Assembly (NCBI RefSeq): GCF_000969825.1
Contig: NZ_KQ033919.1
Coordinates: forward strand, 1,340,173 to 1,404,172
Length of the DNA: 64,000 nt
Origin: Parabacteroides gordonii MS-1 = DSM 23371
Lineage (GTDB): Bacteria > Bacteroidota > Bacteroidia > Bacteroidales > Tannerellaceae
Direction of reading: 5' to 3'
The notes below the pieces were generated by a model, which worked only from the letters and a program-made list of their open reading frames with translations, did not search any database and had not been told where the DNA came from. A program made the translations under genes and the position numbers. This document shows, piece after piece, positions 36,523 to 45,616 of this stretch; the first letter of the stretch is position 1; each line of letters begins with the position of its first letter.

Positions 36523-36753
36523 TAAGCCCTTAGTACCGGAGAACTAAGCTTTTAGCATAGCACTATTAAGCTATTATCTCCGCTATTTTAAATATGAAAG
36601 GCTAGCCATACAAAAGAGTAAGGCTAGCCTTTCATATTTGCAATCCATGCCTTACATATTAGGAAAGTGAACCTTACGTTTTTCAAAGTAAGGAGAAAAA
36701 AGTTTAGATATAGGGAGATAAAGACTTAGTTCTCCTATGCTGAGGGCTTAGTA
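36520..36753. repeat. Imperfect 33-bp inverted repeat with internal hairpin, MITE-like
   Basis: About 33 bases starting at 36519 (TAGTAAGCCCTTAG..) match the reverse complement of about 36722-36753 at roughly 26 of 33 positions. The left arm overlaps the stop codon of the Rpn gene. Between the arms is a perfect 18-bp hairpin (36590-36639). The unit is about 235 bases long and has no coding capacity, like a miniature inverted-repeat element; no target-site duplication was identified. Confidence 0.5.
36590..36639. terminator. Perfect 18-bp stem-loop, likely terminator
   Basis: AAATATGAAAGGCTAGCC pairs perfectly with the sequence at 36622-36639 around a 14-base loop. It lies 68 bases past the Rpn stop. 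The lower stem is A/T rich, so it could end transcription in either direction; it may also belong to the surrounding inverted-repeat unit. Confidence 0.65.
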
Positions 36754-37000
36754 GCAGGTTGCCGGAGATAAGATTTCGGGGTGAAAGTTAGCTCTTTTTC
36801 GATGTAAAGTCAAGAGATTAAACCGATATAAATTGAGATGAATGGTAAAATGAAGGCTATATGAAGGCAAAACAAAGCAGTGCCTTCATGCCATGAAACC
36901 CAGATTATCAACAGGCATAGTTAGCATATGAACCCATGAAGGCAAAATCCGCATAAACATTTTTTGGGAGTCTGTAAGCAGCTTTATAAGATTATATCCC

Positions 37001-37008
37001 TATTTTTG
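37001..37008 (+). promoter_or_regulatory. -7 element for the GH43-like gene
   Basis: TATTTTTG fits TAnnTTTG. Transcription from it would start near 37015, which argues against the ATG at 37019 and for the ATG at 37061. No clear -33 TTTG is present. Confidence 0.45.
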
Positions 37009-37060
37009 CACACGATAAGTGTTTCGATTACTCATATTATCAACTTTAAATACCATTGTT

Positions 37061-38059
37061 ATGAATAAACTTTGTCTGATCGTATTGACTTGCCTGACTT
37101 TCTCGCTCATACTTCCGGCCCAAAAGAAAGGAAATATCCCCGTAAGAAAGAATATTCCACTGGATTCCATCACATTAAGTGATCCGGCTATTCTGGCCGA
37201 CCGGAAAACCTCTATGTACTATATGACCGGTACCGGAGGCCTGCTTTGGAAGAGTAAAGACCTGAAGCTCTGGGAAGGGCCTTTTCAGGTTGCCCAAACA
37301 GATCCGCAATCATGGATGGGCCCTACCCCTATGATCTGGGCGGCGGAATTGCATCACTATAAGGATAAGTATTACTATTTTGCCACATTCACGAACCAGG
37401 CGGTAATGATCGATACGGTTCGCAGTACTCCGATAGAGCGCCGGGCTTCGCATATCCTGGTAAGTGATAAACCGGACGGTCCCTATGTCCCGATGAAAGA
37501 TCCGACTTATCTACCCGCCGATAAGCCGACTCTGGACGGTACTTTTTGGGTGGATAAAGACGGAAAGCCCTATATGATCTATTGTTACGAATGGCTGCAA
37601 AACTGGAACGGTACAATCGAAAAGATAGAACTGAAACCTGATTTAAGCGGTTCTGTCGGCGAAGGGAAACTCCTTTTCCGTGCCAGCGACTCTCCGTGGA
37701 GCCGGGAGAAAGACGAAAATGGAAAGATTGGCCCGCACAAGGTCACCGACGGCCCTTATCTGTTCACGACCGGAACAGGTCGTCTGGGAATGATCTGGAC
37801 TAGCTGGATTTATGATGTCTATGTACAGGGAGTTGCCTATTCGGAAAGCGGTACGCTGGATGGCCCCTGGATTCAGGAGAAAGAGATTATCACTCCTGAG
37901 AACTTCGGTCACGGGATGCTGTTTCAGACACTGGAAGGGAAATGGCTGATGTCTGTTCATAGCCATGAAAACAGGAACGGACACTATCACCGCGTTCCTC
38001 ATCTGTTTGAAGTCGATCTGTCGGGAGATAAACTGGTGGTAGGTAAGCCTTATAAATAA
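37061..38059 (+). CDS. GH43-like glycoside hydrolase, secreted
   Basis: A 332-aa secreted protein (signal peptide 1-20, ending LPAQ). It has the five-bladed propeller look of family 43 enzymes (arabinofuranosidases, xylosidases). ITLSDPAIL carries the likely catalytic base Asp. DGTFWVDKDGKPYMIYC carries the pKa-modulating Asp. MIWAAELHHYKDKYYYF and VTDGPYLF are further conserved blades. The start at 37061 is chosen because it begins the signal peptide and leaves a leader after the -7 element; an upstream in-frame ATG at 37019 is less likely. It is a single-gene unit with a terminator. The exact substrate is not evident. Confidence 0.82.
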   Translation: MNKLCLIVLTCLTFSLILPAQKKGNIPVRKNIPLDSITLSDPAILADRKTSMYYMTGTGGLLWKSKDLKLWEGPFQVAQTDPQSWMGPTPMIWAAELHHYKDKYYYFATFTNQAVMIDTVRSTPIERRASHILVSDKPDGPYVPMKDPTYLPADKPTLDGTFWVDKDGKPYMIYCYEWLQNWNGTIEKIELKPDLSGSVGEGKLLFRASDSPWSREKDENGKIGPHKVTDGPYLFTTGTGRLGMIWTSWIYDVYVQGVAYSESGTLDGPWIQEKEIITPENFGHGMLFQTLEGKWLMSVHSHENRNGHYHRVPHLFEVDLSGDKLVVGKPYK

Positions 38060-38088
38060 ATATTGCCGGACAAGATAAAAGTAAACGA

Positions 38089-38123
38089 AAAGAGCCGTGT
38101 TGAGATTGTCGACACGGCTCTTT
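38089..38123. terminator. Bidirectional terminator
   Basis: AAAGAGCCGTGT pairs perfectly with ACACGGCTCTTT around an 11-base loop, between the convergent GH43-like gene and prfC. Confidence 0.85.
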
Positions 38124-38154
38124 CTGAATATAGATATTGTTATCTCAAACAATA

Positions 38155-39735
38155 TCAGAACTCCGAAGTAAAGTGGAATTTAATATCCGGGAAGTCCTGT
38201 TGCGCCATAGTCAGCACATAACCGGAGTCTGCCAGATATACATCACGCCCTTCCTTATCGAGAGCCATATACTGCGATTTACGTTTCTTGAAGTTTTCCA
38301 AAGCAACCTGGTTATCACTTTCAATCCAGCAGGCTTTGTAGAGGCTGATCGGTTCCCATTTACACTGTGCACCGTATTCGTGCAACAAACGATACTGGAT
38401 AACCTCAAACTGCAACTGCCCTACCGTACCAATGATCTTACGGCCGTTGAACTGGTTGGTAAAGAGCTGTGCAACCCCTTCATCCATCAATTGCTCGATT
38501 CCCTTGTTCAGCTGTTTAGCCTTCATCGGATCGGCATTTTCGATATATTTGAACATTTCCGGAGAGAAGCTGGGCAGTCCCTTGAAGTGAAGTTCTTCAC
38601 CGGAAGTCAGCGTATCACCGATCTTGAAGTTACCGGTATCCGGCAGACCGATGATATCACCGGCAAATGCTTCGTCCACCGTCTCTTTCTTCTGAGCCAT
38701 GAACGCTGTCGGGCTACTGAAACGCATCTGTTTGCCAAAACGTACATGCTTATAGTTGGCATTACGCTCGAAACGGCCGGAGCAGATCTTTACGAAAGCG
38801 ATACAGCTACGATGGTTCGGATCCATGTTCGCATGGATCTTGAAGATGAAGCCGGTGAAGTTATCCTCTTCCGGATCGACCACACGTTCTACAGCCTGTA
38901 TAGGACGGGGAGACGGAGCGATCTTGATAAAGCAATCCAGCAACTCTTTCACACCGAAGTTATTCAGGGCTGAACCGAAGAATACCGGGGCGATATCGCC
39001 TCTCAAATAAGTATTTACATCGAACTCAGGATAAACACCTTCGATCAGTTCGATATCCGAACGAAGTTTATCAGCCAGATTAATACCGATATGGTCTTCC
39101 AGTTCGGGATTGTTGATGTCGTCAAAACCGATCTTCTCCGTTACATACTGTTTGCTCGGAGTGTAAAGGTCAAGTTTCTTTTCATATATATTATATACAC
39201 CTTTGAAACGCTGTCCCATATCAATCGGCCAGCTCAGCGGGCGTACCTTGATCTGCAGTTCTTCTTCTATCTCATCCAGAAGGTCGAAAGGATCTTTACC
39301 GTCACGGTCCATCTTGTTGACAAACACGATCACCGGCGTTTTACGCATACGGCAGACTTCCATCAGTTTACGTGTCTGTGCTTCCACACCTTTGGCAATA
39401 TCGATCACGATAATTACACTGTCTACGGCCGTTAGGGTACGGAAAGTATCTTCGGCGAAGTCCTGGTGACCGGGTGTATCGAGGATATTCACTTTATGAT
39501 CCTCATAGTCGAAAGCCATTACAGAGGTTGCAACGGAGATTCCACGTTGTTTTTCTATTTCCATCCAGTCGGAAGTAGCCGTCTTTTTGATCTTGTTAGA
39601 CTTCACGGCACCAGCCACATGGATAGCCCCTCCGAACAACAACAGTTTTTCTGTCAATGTCGTCTTACCGGCATCCGGGTGGCTGACAATAGCAAACGTT
39701 CTTCTTCTTTTAATCTCTTCTGAATATTGACTCAT
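38155..39735 (-). CDS. prfC: Peptide chain release factor 3
   Basis: A 526-aa translational GTPase that recycles RF1/RF2 from the ribosome after termination. GTPase motifs are [15 protein letters not shown] (G1), DTPGHQDF (G3) and [13 protein letters not shown] (G4). RF3-specific signatures such as [34 protein letters not shown] and [18 protein letters not shown] follow in domains 2-3. Full length for the family. It lies 77 bases downstream of rfbD on the same strand, with a short repeat-containing gap between. Confidence 0.98.
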   Translation of the reverse strand: MSQYSEEIKRRRTFAIVSHPDAGKTTLTEKLLLFGGAIHVAGAVKSNKIKKTATSDWMEIEKQRGISVATSVMAFDYEDHKVNILDTPGHQDFAEDTFRTLTAVDSVIIVIDIAKGVEAQTRKLMEVCRMRKTPVIVFVNKMDRDGKDPFDLLDEIEEELQIKVRPLSWPIDMGQRFKGVYNIYEKKLDLYTPSKQYVTEKIGFDDINNPELEDHIGINLADKLRSDIELIEGVYPEFDVNTYLRGDIAPVFFGSALNNFGVKELLDCFIKIAPSPRPIQAVERVVDPEEDNFTGFIFKIHANMDPNHRSCIAFVKICSGRFERNANYKHVRFGKQMRFSSPTAFMAQKKETVDEAFAGDIIGLPDTGNFKIGDTLTSGEELHFKGLPSFSPEMFKYIENADPMKAKQLNKGIEQLMDEGVAQLFTNQFNGRKIIGTVGQLQFEVIQYRLLHEYGAQCKWEPISLYKACWIESDNQVALENFKKRKSQYMALDKEGRDVYLADSGYVLTMAQQDFPDIKFHFTSEF

Positions 39736-39758
39736 CTTTATATCGTTTATTTTATTTC

Positions 39759-39803
39759 AACAGGGTTATGAACAGGGTTTTAAACATACTTATCAACAGG
39801 GTT
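39759..39803. repeat. Three copies of AACAGGGTT
   Basis: AACAGGGTT occurs at 39759-39767, 39771-39779 and 39795-39803 in the short gap between rfbD and prfC. The last copy can form a small hairpin with ACCCT that follows. Role unknown. Confidence 0.55.
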
Positions 39804-39812
39804 ATCAACACC

Positions 39813-40673
39813 CTATAGTTTCTTCATACAAACACGAAGGCTCTCCTCCCAATGCGGGATAGCAATACCGTACGTTTCTTTTATCTTACTCTTATTCAAT
39901 ACGCTATAAGGCGGACGCACTGCCCGTGTAGGATAATCTTTTGTTTCAATCGGCCGGACATTACAAGCTATTCCGGCTATCTGCAGTACTTTCACAGTGA
40001 AATCGTACCAACTGCAAACACCCTCGTTCGAATAATGATAAATTCCCGGAACGAAAGCTCCCTTTTCATCGGCAGTAACAACAGTCAGGATCGCTTCAGC
40101 CAGATCGCCGGCATAAGTCGGTGTACCTATCTGGTCGAATACGAAACCAAGCTGATCCCGTTCTTTACCCAGACGGAGAACGGTCTTGACAAAGTTATTC
40201 CCAAATTCGGAATACAGCCAGGCAGTACGGATGATTACCGCATCCGGGCAAACTTCCACCAGGGCTTCTTCACCGGCCAACTTGGTACGGCCATAAGCAG
40301 AAACCGGACGTGTATCGTCGGTCTCCTTATACGGACGGCAGCTTGTACCGCTGAACACATAGTCGGTTGAGACATGGACGATTTTTGCTCCGGCTTCGCG
40401 GGCAGCTTCACCCAATACATGTACCGCATAACAATTCAAACGGCGACATAAAGCCTCGTCGTCTTCCGCCTTATCTACAGCCGTGTAGGCTGCACAGTTC
40501 AGTATATAGTTTACCTGGTTATCTTTTATCGCGGCTTTTACCGCTACAGGATCTGTTATATCCAATGTATCGACATCCGTAAAAAGGAAATTGTATTGCG
40601 GATGTTGGCTTGCCAGCAGACGGATAGAATTGCCCAGCTGTCCGTTGGCACCTGTTACTAAGATTGTTTTCAT
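39813..40673 (-). CDS. rfbD: dTDP-4-dehydrorhamnose reductase
   Basis: A 286-aa short-chain dehydrogenase-type enzyme that makes dTDP-L-rhamnose, a precursor of surface polysaccharides. The NADPH-binding motif is LVTGANGQLGNSIRLL. NCAAYTAVDKAEDDEALC and STDYVFSGTSCRPYKETD are typical of RfbD. The catalytic Tyr-x-x-x-Lys is SAYGRTKLAGE. The PTYAGDLAEAIL substrate segment is present. rfbA, rfbB and rfbC are not adjacent. It follows the DUF4924 gene by four bases. Confidence 0.95.
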   Translation of the reverse strand: MKTILVTGANGQLGNSIRLLASQHPQYNFLFTDVDTLDITDPVAVKAAIKDNQVNYILNCAAYTAVDKAEDDEALCRRLNCYAVHVLGEAAREAGAKIVHVSTDYVFSGTSCRPYKETDDTRPVSAYGRTKLAGEEALVEVCPDAVIIRTAWLYSEFGNNFVKTVLRLGKERDQLGFVFDQIGTPTYAGDLAEAILTVVTADEKGAFVPGIYHYSNEGVCSWYDFTVKVLQIAGIACNVRPIETKDYPTRAVRPPYSVLNKSKIKETYGIAIPHWEESLRVCMKKL

Positions 40674-40677
40674 GTCT

Positions 40678-41226
40678 TTAATCTTCTAATTTCAGTTCTC
40701 CGTTCATATCCTCGCGATATTTCTCGGCAAGAAGGGCCAGAAAAGAACTGATCTGCTTAATAGCTTCCTGGGTTTCCGGACTTACCGGCTTTCCCTGCAT
40801 CCGCAGAAGCAGAAAACCATAGATAGCATTAAAACAGGTTTCCAGTTCGGGTAGCTCTTCTCCCCCGGATTTAGCCCGGAGCTGAACTATATATGGGAGC
40901 GTTTTATAATAGGCCGCCCCGTAAATCATTTCTTTCGGAGATTTAAGCAGCCGCAGATGCAGGTCGGTCAAGGTGATAATCACATTCTTATTCAACTGAA
41001 TATGTCCCTTTTCCATGACGCCTTCGCTACGCATCATTTCGATCAGTTCTTCATACCATCGGGCGATTTCTTCCTTTACTTCGTCCGGTTGATCGTATTG
41101 GGAGATAACCGTACGGCGGATGGAATCGATATCAAAATGATTGGCACGTATCAGGTCTTCCACCTGCCACATGTATAACAAATACTCGGCTATATTTTCT
41201 TTTCTTTTCTGTTTTGCTATAATCAT
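40678..41226 (-). CDS. DUF4924 family protein
   Basis: A 182-aa all-helical cytoplasmic protein of the Bacteroidales DUF4924 family. Typical features are the start IAKQKRKENIAEYLLYMWQVEDLIRA, then IRRTVISQYDQPDEVKEEIARWYEELIEMM and LTDLHLRLLKSPKEMIYGAAYYKTLPYI. The function is unknown. It lies two bases after a Mur-ligase-like gene and four bases before rfbD, an order that appears conserved in Bacteroides. Confidence 0.88.
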   Translation of the reverse strand: MIIAKQKRKENIAEYLLYMWQVEDLIRANHFDIDSIRRTVISQYDQPDEVKEEIARWYEELIEMMRSEGVMEKGHIQLNKNVIITLTDLHLRLLKSPKEMIYGAAYYKTLPYIVQLRAKSGGEELPELETCFNAIYGFLLLRMQGKPVSPETQEAIKQISSFLALLAEKYREDMNGELKLED

Positions 41227-41228
41227 AG

Positions 41229-42149
41229 CTACAAAGATACACTATATTCGGATAACGCCCGATAAAAATCGGCATCTTTAACACCTAACTGACGGCAGGC
41301 CAGACGGGCAGCATTCAGATTGGTAAGGAAATAACTGTCGGCTATCCGTATCGGGAAGTCCCCGTAACGGGTTTGCAGAAACGTAGCTCCGTCTTTCTCG
41401 ATCACAGCATGTTCTCCATACGGGATAGCGGTGATGTCCTCACGAACGTTCTCGGCCAGTTGCTTGACCATACGGTCGCCTTCGAAATAGATCAGTTTGC
41501 CTTCACGCTCTATCAGCTTTGTGAAACTCCTGAATGTATCATAATAAGCATCCGGTGTGGCATGGTCGGTATCCGGTGTCCACGACAGATTGGTAAGAAT
41601 AGCGATATGCGGGCGATAAAATTCCAGTTGGAAACGTTTTTCCAACGCAGAAGTAACATGTTCGTCTCCTTCAATCAGGGCAATGCGTGCTTCATAGCTC
41701 ATCCGTACACGGTTAGGCAGCAGAGCGACCTCGCTAGTCAGGGCATAATCGAAAACCAGCTTCTGCCGCTGAAGGGCACAAACGATCATCGAGATAATTG
41801 TTTTCTTTCCGCGGCTACCCGCAACAACTACCCGTGTTTTCTCCTTAGTACGCTGAAATATGAATTCAGGGATTGAGAGAATCAGCAAGCCTAATTCTTT
41901 GGCCTTTATCAATTCCGGATTATCCTGTTTGACAGTGGCACCCAGAACGACAAAATTACTATCTTTAATTAATCTCTCCGGAAACCATCCGTTTCCATGA
42001 CAAGTACAACCTGCAGCGCGGAGCTTTGCAACAACTTCTTCTGTTATACCATCGCCGGAAACGCTTACTTCATATCCCTTCTCGTGAATAGCCAAAGCCA
42101 GGTCAAGGACAAGAGGTTCGGTTACGGAGATTAAATGAACTTTTCGCAT
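41229..42149 (-). CDS. Mur-ligase-like protein lacking the C-terminal domain
   Basis: A 306-aa protein resembling the N-terminal and central domains of MurC/Mpl-type ligases, which are about 450-470 aa. The N-terminal Rossmann-like part (VHLISVTEPLVLDLALAIHEKGYEVSVSGDG) precedes an altered P-loop, AGSRGKKTIISMI, where MurC has GTHGKTT. The later ALIEGDEHVTS and ILTNLSWTPDTDHATPDAYYDTFRSF match the MurC ADESD and TNIEPDH regions. The C-terminal amino-acid-binding domain is missing. The stop codon is two bases from the next start, so the short form looks genuine rather than a sequencing error. The function is unknown; the family is known for peptidoglycan precursor synthesis or recycling. Confidence 0.8.
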   Translation of the reverse strand: MRKVHLISVTEPLVLDLALAIHEKGYEVSVSGDGITEEVVAKLRAAGCTCHGNGWFPERLIKDSNFVVLGATVKQDNPELIKAKELGLLILSIPEFIFQRTKEKTRVVVAGSRGKKTIISMIVCALQRQKLVFDYALTSEVALLPNRVRMSYEARIALIEGDEHVTSALEKRFQLEFYRPHIAILTNLSWTPDTDHATPDAYYDTFRSFTKLIEREGKLIYFEGDRMVKQLAENVREDITAIPYGEHAVIEKDGATFLQTRYGDFPIRIADSYFLTNLNAARLACRQLGVKDADFYRALSEYSVSL

Positions 42150-42165
42150 CGCTTAGATTTTGGCG

Positions 42166-42173
42166 CAAATGTA
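42166..42173 (-). promoter_or_regulatory. -7 element for the Mur-ligase-like operon
   Basis: TACATTTG on the minus strand lies 17 bases upstream of the start codon. GTTG, a weak -33, is 18 bases farther (complement 42192-42195). Confidence 0.4.
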
Positions 42174-42220
42174 CACATTTTCATCAAGCTTCAACATATG
42201 GGGAATAGAAAAAACTTGCT

Positions 42221-42228
42221 TATATTTG
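42221..42228 (+). promoter_or_regulatory. -7 element for the metallo-hydrolase gene
   Basis: TATATTTG fits the -7 consensus 17 bases before the start codon; no clear -33 element. Confidence 0.4.
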
Positions 42229-42244
42229 ACACAAAAAAAGTGAA

Positions 42245-43075
42245 ATGGAGATAGATCTTATTGACACAGGATGTTTTTACGCGGATGGGGGAGCTATGTT
42301 CGGCGCTATTCCCAAGACAGCGTGGAGCCGGCGTTATCCGAGCAATGAAAAGAACGGTTGTATCCTGACGATGAGGAGCCTTCTTATATCAAAGCATCCC
42401 GAAAAAATAATACTTGTCGATAATGGTGCGGGCAATAAACATCTCGATCAACTCAGTTATTATAATTTCTTCAATCTGGTCGATCTGGAAGAGGAATTGC
42501 GAAAAAAAGGGATCACTCCGGAACAGGTGACGGATGTGATATTGACTCATTTACATTTCGACCACTGCGGCTATTCCACCCGGAAAGAGGAAAAGACCGG
42601 AGAGTTATACCCGTCTTTCCCTAACGCCACACACTGGGTCAGCCGGAAGCAATGGGAGAATTTCCTGCATCCTAACCCGCTCGAAAAAGACTCCTATTTC
42701 ATGGAAAACATGCAAGCAATAGCAGATAAAGGTTTGTTGCGCCTGATCAATACCGATACGAAGCTTTGTCCGGATATCGAACTGCGTATCTTCGACGGAC
42801 ATACCCCCGGACAGCTCGTACCTTATATCACCACCTCTGAACAGACTTTTGTTTTTGCCGGCGATGTAATCCCTCTCGTTGCAAGTGTTTCGCCCGAATG
42901 GATATCGGCTTACGACACCTATCCGGTGACCTCTTACCAGGAAAAAATACGCATGTTGGAAGAAGCCGCCCGCGAAGACCAGGTACTGATTTACTGCCAC
43001 GATGCTTACACCAAATGCAGTACAGTAAAGAAGGTTAATAACTTCTACAAAAAAGACAGGCTTGTAGATATATAA
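42245..43075 (+). CDS. Metallo-beta-lactamase-fold hydrolase
   Basis: A 276-aa cytoplasmic hydrolase with the metal-binding motif THLHFDHCGY (HxHxDH). More ligands lie in FDGHTPGQLVPY (His), VFAGDVIP (Asp) and YCHDAYT (His). The layout is a full MBL-fold enzyme. Related proteins hydrolyse lactones, glyoxalase-type thioesters or phosphoesters; the substrate here cannot be told. It is divergent from the Mur-ligase-like operon. Confidence 0.9.
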   Translation: MEIDLIDTGCFYADGGAMFGAIPKTAWSRRYPSNEKNGCILTMRSLLISKHPEKIILVDNGAGNKHLDQLSYYNFFNLVDLEEELRKKGITPEQVTDVILTHLHFDHCGYSTRKEEKTGELYPSFPNATHWVSRKQWENFLHPNPLEKDSYFMENMQAIADKGLLRLINTDTKLCPDIELRIFDGHTPGQLVPYITTSEQTFVFAGDVIPLVASVSPEWISAYDTYPVTSYQEKIRMLEEAAREDQVLIYCHDAYTKCSTVKKVNNFYKKDRLVDI

Positions 43076-43122
43076 TTATTCCTCTTTATTCCTCTGATTA
43101 TTACATATATGAAATAAATTCC

Positions 43123-43130
43123 TATCTTTG
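43123..43130 (+). promoter_or_regulatory. -7 element for the second GH20 gene
   Basis: TATCTTTG fits TAnnTTTG and lies 68 bases upstream of the GH20 start. No good -33 TTTG was seen. Confidence 0.45.
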
Positions 43131-43198
43131 AACACAATCTCTGACAAAATATAAAATAAGCAGAAAAAGACATTATCATTTATAACTTTTTATAACGC

Positions 43199-45520
43199 AT
43201 GAATAAACTAAGCAAGTACGCGCTGCTTTGCGCAGCTTTTGCAGGAATGGTAGCTTGTTCCGACGGGAAAGTCGTAACAGGTGATTATCAGATCATTCCG
43301 CTGCCGCAGGATGTATCCCTGACAAACGGGACTCCTTTTATCTTAACGCCTTCTACTTCTATCATTTACCCGGAAGGAAATGACTTACTGAAACAGGCAG
43401 GCGAGTTTCTGGCCTCTTATATTAAGGAAGCGACCGGCTATGCTCCAAAAGTCGTGACCGACAAGAGTGCCAAACCTATCAACCTGTCGATCGACAAAAG
43501 CATCTCCAACCCCGAAGGCTACCGCCTGGCAGTAACACCCGAAGGGATCGAACTGGCCGGTGCAAGCGAAGCAGGCGTATTCTACGGTATACAGACTTTA
43601 CGCAAGTCGATCCCCGCAGTAGCCGAAGGAATGAATATCGAACTCCCGGCTGTAACGATCAACGACTATCCCCGTTTTGCCTATCGTGGCATGCACCTGG
43701 ATGTATCGCGTCACTTCTTCCCTGTCGACTCTATCAAGAAATATATCGATATACTGGCGTTACATAATATGAACACATTCCACTGGCATCTTACCGACGA
43801 CCAGGGATGGCGTATCGAGATCAAGAAATATCCGGAGCTGACAACAATCGGTTCCAAACGTAAAGAAACCGTGATCGGACATAATACCGGCGAATATGAC
43901 GGTAAACCTTACGAAGGTTTCTATACACAAGACGAAATCCGCGACGTAATTGCTTACGCCAAAGAGCGCTTCATCACGATCATTCCTGAAATCGACCTGC
44001 CCGGACACCAGCAGGCAGCATTGGCAGCTTATCCGGATCTGGGCTGCACAGGCGGCCCGTACGAAGTATGGACACAATGGGGTATCTCCGATGATGTGAT
44101 CTGTGCAGGAAACGAGAAATCGATGCAGTTCCTGGAAGATGTATTGGCAGAAGTGATCGACCTGTTTCCGTCCGAATATATCCATATCGGAGGAGATGAA
44201 TGTCCGAAAGTACGCTGGAAGACTTGTCCGAAATGCCAGGCTCGTATCAAAGCGGAAGGTATTAAGGCTGACAAGAAACACAGTGCGGAAGAATATTTGC
44301 AAAGCTCTGTAATCTCACAGATGGAGAAATTCGTGGAAAGCAAAGGACGCCACATCATCGGCTGGGACGAAATCCTGGAAGGCGGACTGGCTCCGAATGC
44401 TACGGTTATGAGCTGGCGCGGTGTAGACGGAGGTATCGAAGCGGCAAAACAACACCACAACGTTATCATGACTCCGAACACATACCTTTATTTCGACTAT
44501 TACCAGTCTACCGACACGGAAAACGAACCGATGGCTATCGGTGGTTACCTGCCGCTGGAACGGGTCTACTCATTGGAACCGACTGCCGGCATCCCCGACG
44601 AATACAAGAAATATGTAATCGGTGTACAGGCTAATCTGTGGACTGAATATATCCCGACCTTCTCACAGGTTGAATACATGGTAATGCCGCGTATGGCCGC
44701 CCTGGCAGAAGTACAGTGGACAGACCCGAGCAAGAAAGAATATGAAAGTTTCCTTCCCCGCCTGGTTCGCATGACAAAATTGTACGACCGTCTGGGTTAC
44801 AACTATGCCAAGAACATCTTCGACATCCATGCCGAATTCACTACAGATACTGAAAACGGGCAGATCCTTGTAAACCTGTCGACGATGGGTGATGGTGATA
44901 TTTACTATACACTGGACGGTAGCGAACCGACAAGTACAAGCAGTAAATATGAAGCACCCGTTAAGATCAAAGAAGATGCGACTATAAAAGCAGTCGTTGT
45001 ACGTCCTACCGGCAACAGCCGCGTATTCTCTGAAAAGATCAATTTCAGCAAATCGACAGCGAAGCCTGTAACATTGCGCGTAGCTCCGAGCAGAGGATAT
45101 GAATTCAACGGTGGCCCCGAACTGACAGACGGCCTTACCGGTGATACCAACTACAAAACCGGCCGCTGGCTGGGCTTCCAGGGAAAAGACCTGGATGCAG
45201 CGATCGACCTGAAACAGCCGGTAGAGATCAGCAAGGTCAGCTTTAACACCAATGTGGTAAAAGGCGACTGGATCATGGGGGCAGCCGGAATTACCGTAAA
45301 GGTATCTGAAGACGGCCAGAACTTCAAAGAGGTGGCTACCAAAGTAATCCCCTCACTAAAGCAGTCGGATAAAGACGGCATCTATTCGCAGGAAATCACT
45401 TTCGACCCGGTAAAAGCACGCTATGTGGAAGTGATCATCAAGAGCGATAAACTACCGGCATGGCACGGTGGTGCAGGCAATCCGGCCTATCTGTTTGTAG
45501 ACGAAATCATTATTCAATAG
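43199..45520 (+). CDS. Beta-N-acetylhexosaminidase, GH20, with chitobiase-type and discoidin-type C-terminal domains
   Basis: A 773-aa lipoprotein (lipobox-like VACS, Cys20). It has a GH20b N-terminal domain (about 30-160) and a TIM barrel with NMNTFHWHLTDDQGWRIEIK. The catalytic pair is Asp333-Glu334 in HIGGDE. After the barrel come a chitobiase C-terminal-like domain (about 560-615, IYYTLDGSEPTSTSSKYEAP) and an F5/8-type C domain (about 635-773) that probably binds sugar. It should remove terminal GlcNAc/GalNAc from host glycans or glycosaminoglycan fragments. It is monocistronic with a strong terminator. Confidence 0.95.
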   Translation: MNKLSKYALLCAAFAGMVACSDGKVVTGDYQIIPLPQDVSLTNGTPFILTPSTSIIYPEGNDLLKQAGEFLASYIKEATGYAPKVVTDKSAKPINLSIDKSISNPEGYRLAVTPEGIELAGASEAGVFYGIQTLRKSIPAVAEGMNIELPAVTINDYPRFAYRGMHLDVSRHFFPVDSIKKYIDILALHNMNTFHWHLTDDQGWRIEIKKYPELTTIGSKRKETVIGHNTGEYDGKPYEGFYTQDEIRDVIAYAKERFITIIPEIDLPGHQQAALAAYPDLGCTGGPYEVWTQWGISDDVICAGNEKSMQFLEDVLAEVIDLFPSEYIHIGGDECPKVRWKTCPKCQARIKAEGIKADKKHSAEEYLQSSVISQMEKFVESKGRHIIGWDEILEGGLAPNATVMSWRGVDGGIEAAKQHHNVIMTPNTYLYFDYYQSTDTENEPMAIGGYLPLERVYSLEPTAGIPDEYKKYVIGVQANLWTEYIPTFSQVEYMVMPRMAALAEVQWTDPSKKEYESFLPRLVRMTKLYDRLGYNYAKNIFDIHAEFTTDTENGQILVNLSTMGDGDIYYTLDGSEPTSTSSKYEAPVKIKEDATIKAVVVRPTGNSRVFSEKINFSKSTAKPVTLRVAPSRGYEFNGGPELTDGLTGDTNYKTGRWLGFQGKDLDAAIDLKQPVEISKVSFNTNVVKGDWIMGAAGITVKVSEDGQNFKEVATKVIPSLKQSDKDGIYSQEITFDPVKARYVEVIIKSDKLPAWHGGAGNPAYLFVDEIIIQ

Positions 45521-45535
45521 GGTAAAACATTCACA

Positions 45536-45595
45536 CAAAAAGCCGGCTACAAGACTCATCTGTTCCCGACAATAGGTCTTATAGCCGGCTTTTTC
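45536..45595 (+). terminator. Rho-independent terminator after GH20
   Basis: A 19-bp stem with one mismatch (AAAAAGCCGGCTA.. / ..TAGCCGGCTTTTT) and a 17-base loop, followed by T-rich sequence. Confidence 0.88.
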
Positions 45596-45616
45596 ATTTA
45601 AATTCATACGGGCTTT

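Larger units (their letters stand above)
36523..37060. other. Non-coding, repeat-rich region between Rpn gene and GH43-like gene
   Basis: No gene was found in these 538 bases. They hold the inverted-repeat unit and strong hairpin listed separately, then four copies of ATGAAGGC/GCCTTCAT at 36850-36857, 36861-36868, 36882-36889 and 36936-36943. The second and third form a 9-bp stem (36861-36889). The promoter of the GH43-like gene lies at the right end. Confidence 0.6.

Noticed and set aside
36523-37018. A tRNA or small RNA gene in the long gap
   Set aside because: No cloverleaf or conserved TTC-loop sequence was found; the hairpins are explained by the repeats.
39791-39810. TTATCAACA-like words near prfC that recall DnaA boxes
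   Set aside because: They differ from the DnaA box consensus, are few, and no dnaA, dnaN or AT-rich unwinding region is near.
43760-44481. Two overlapping minus-strand open frames of 150-180 codons
   Set aside because: They are antisense to the GH20 catalytic domain, whose motifs are intact.
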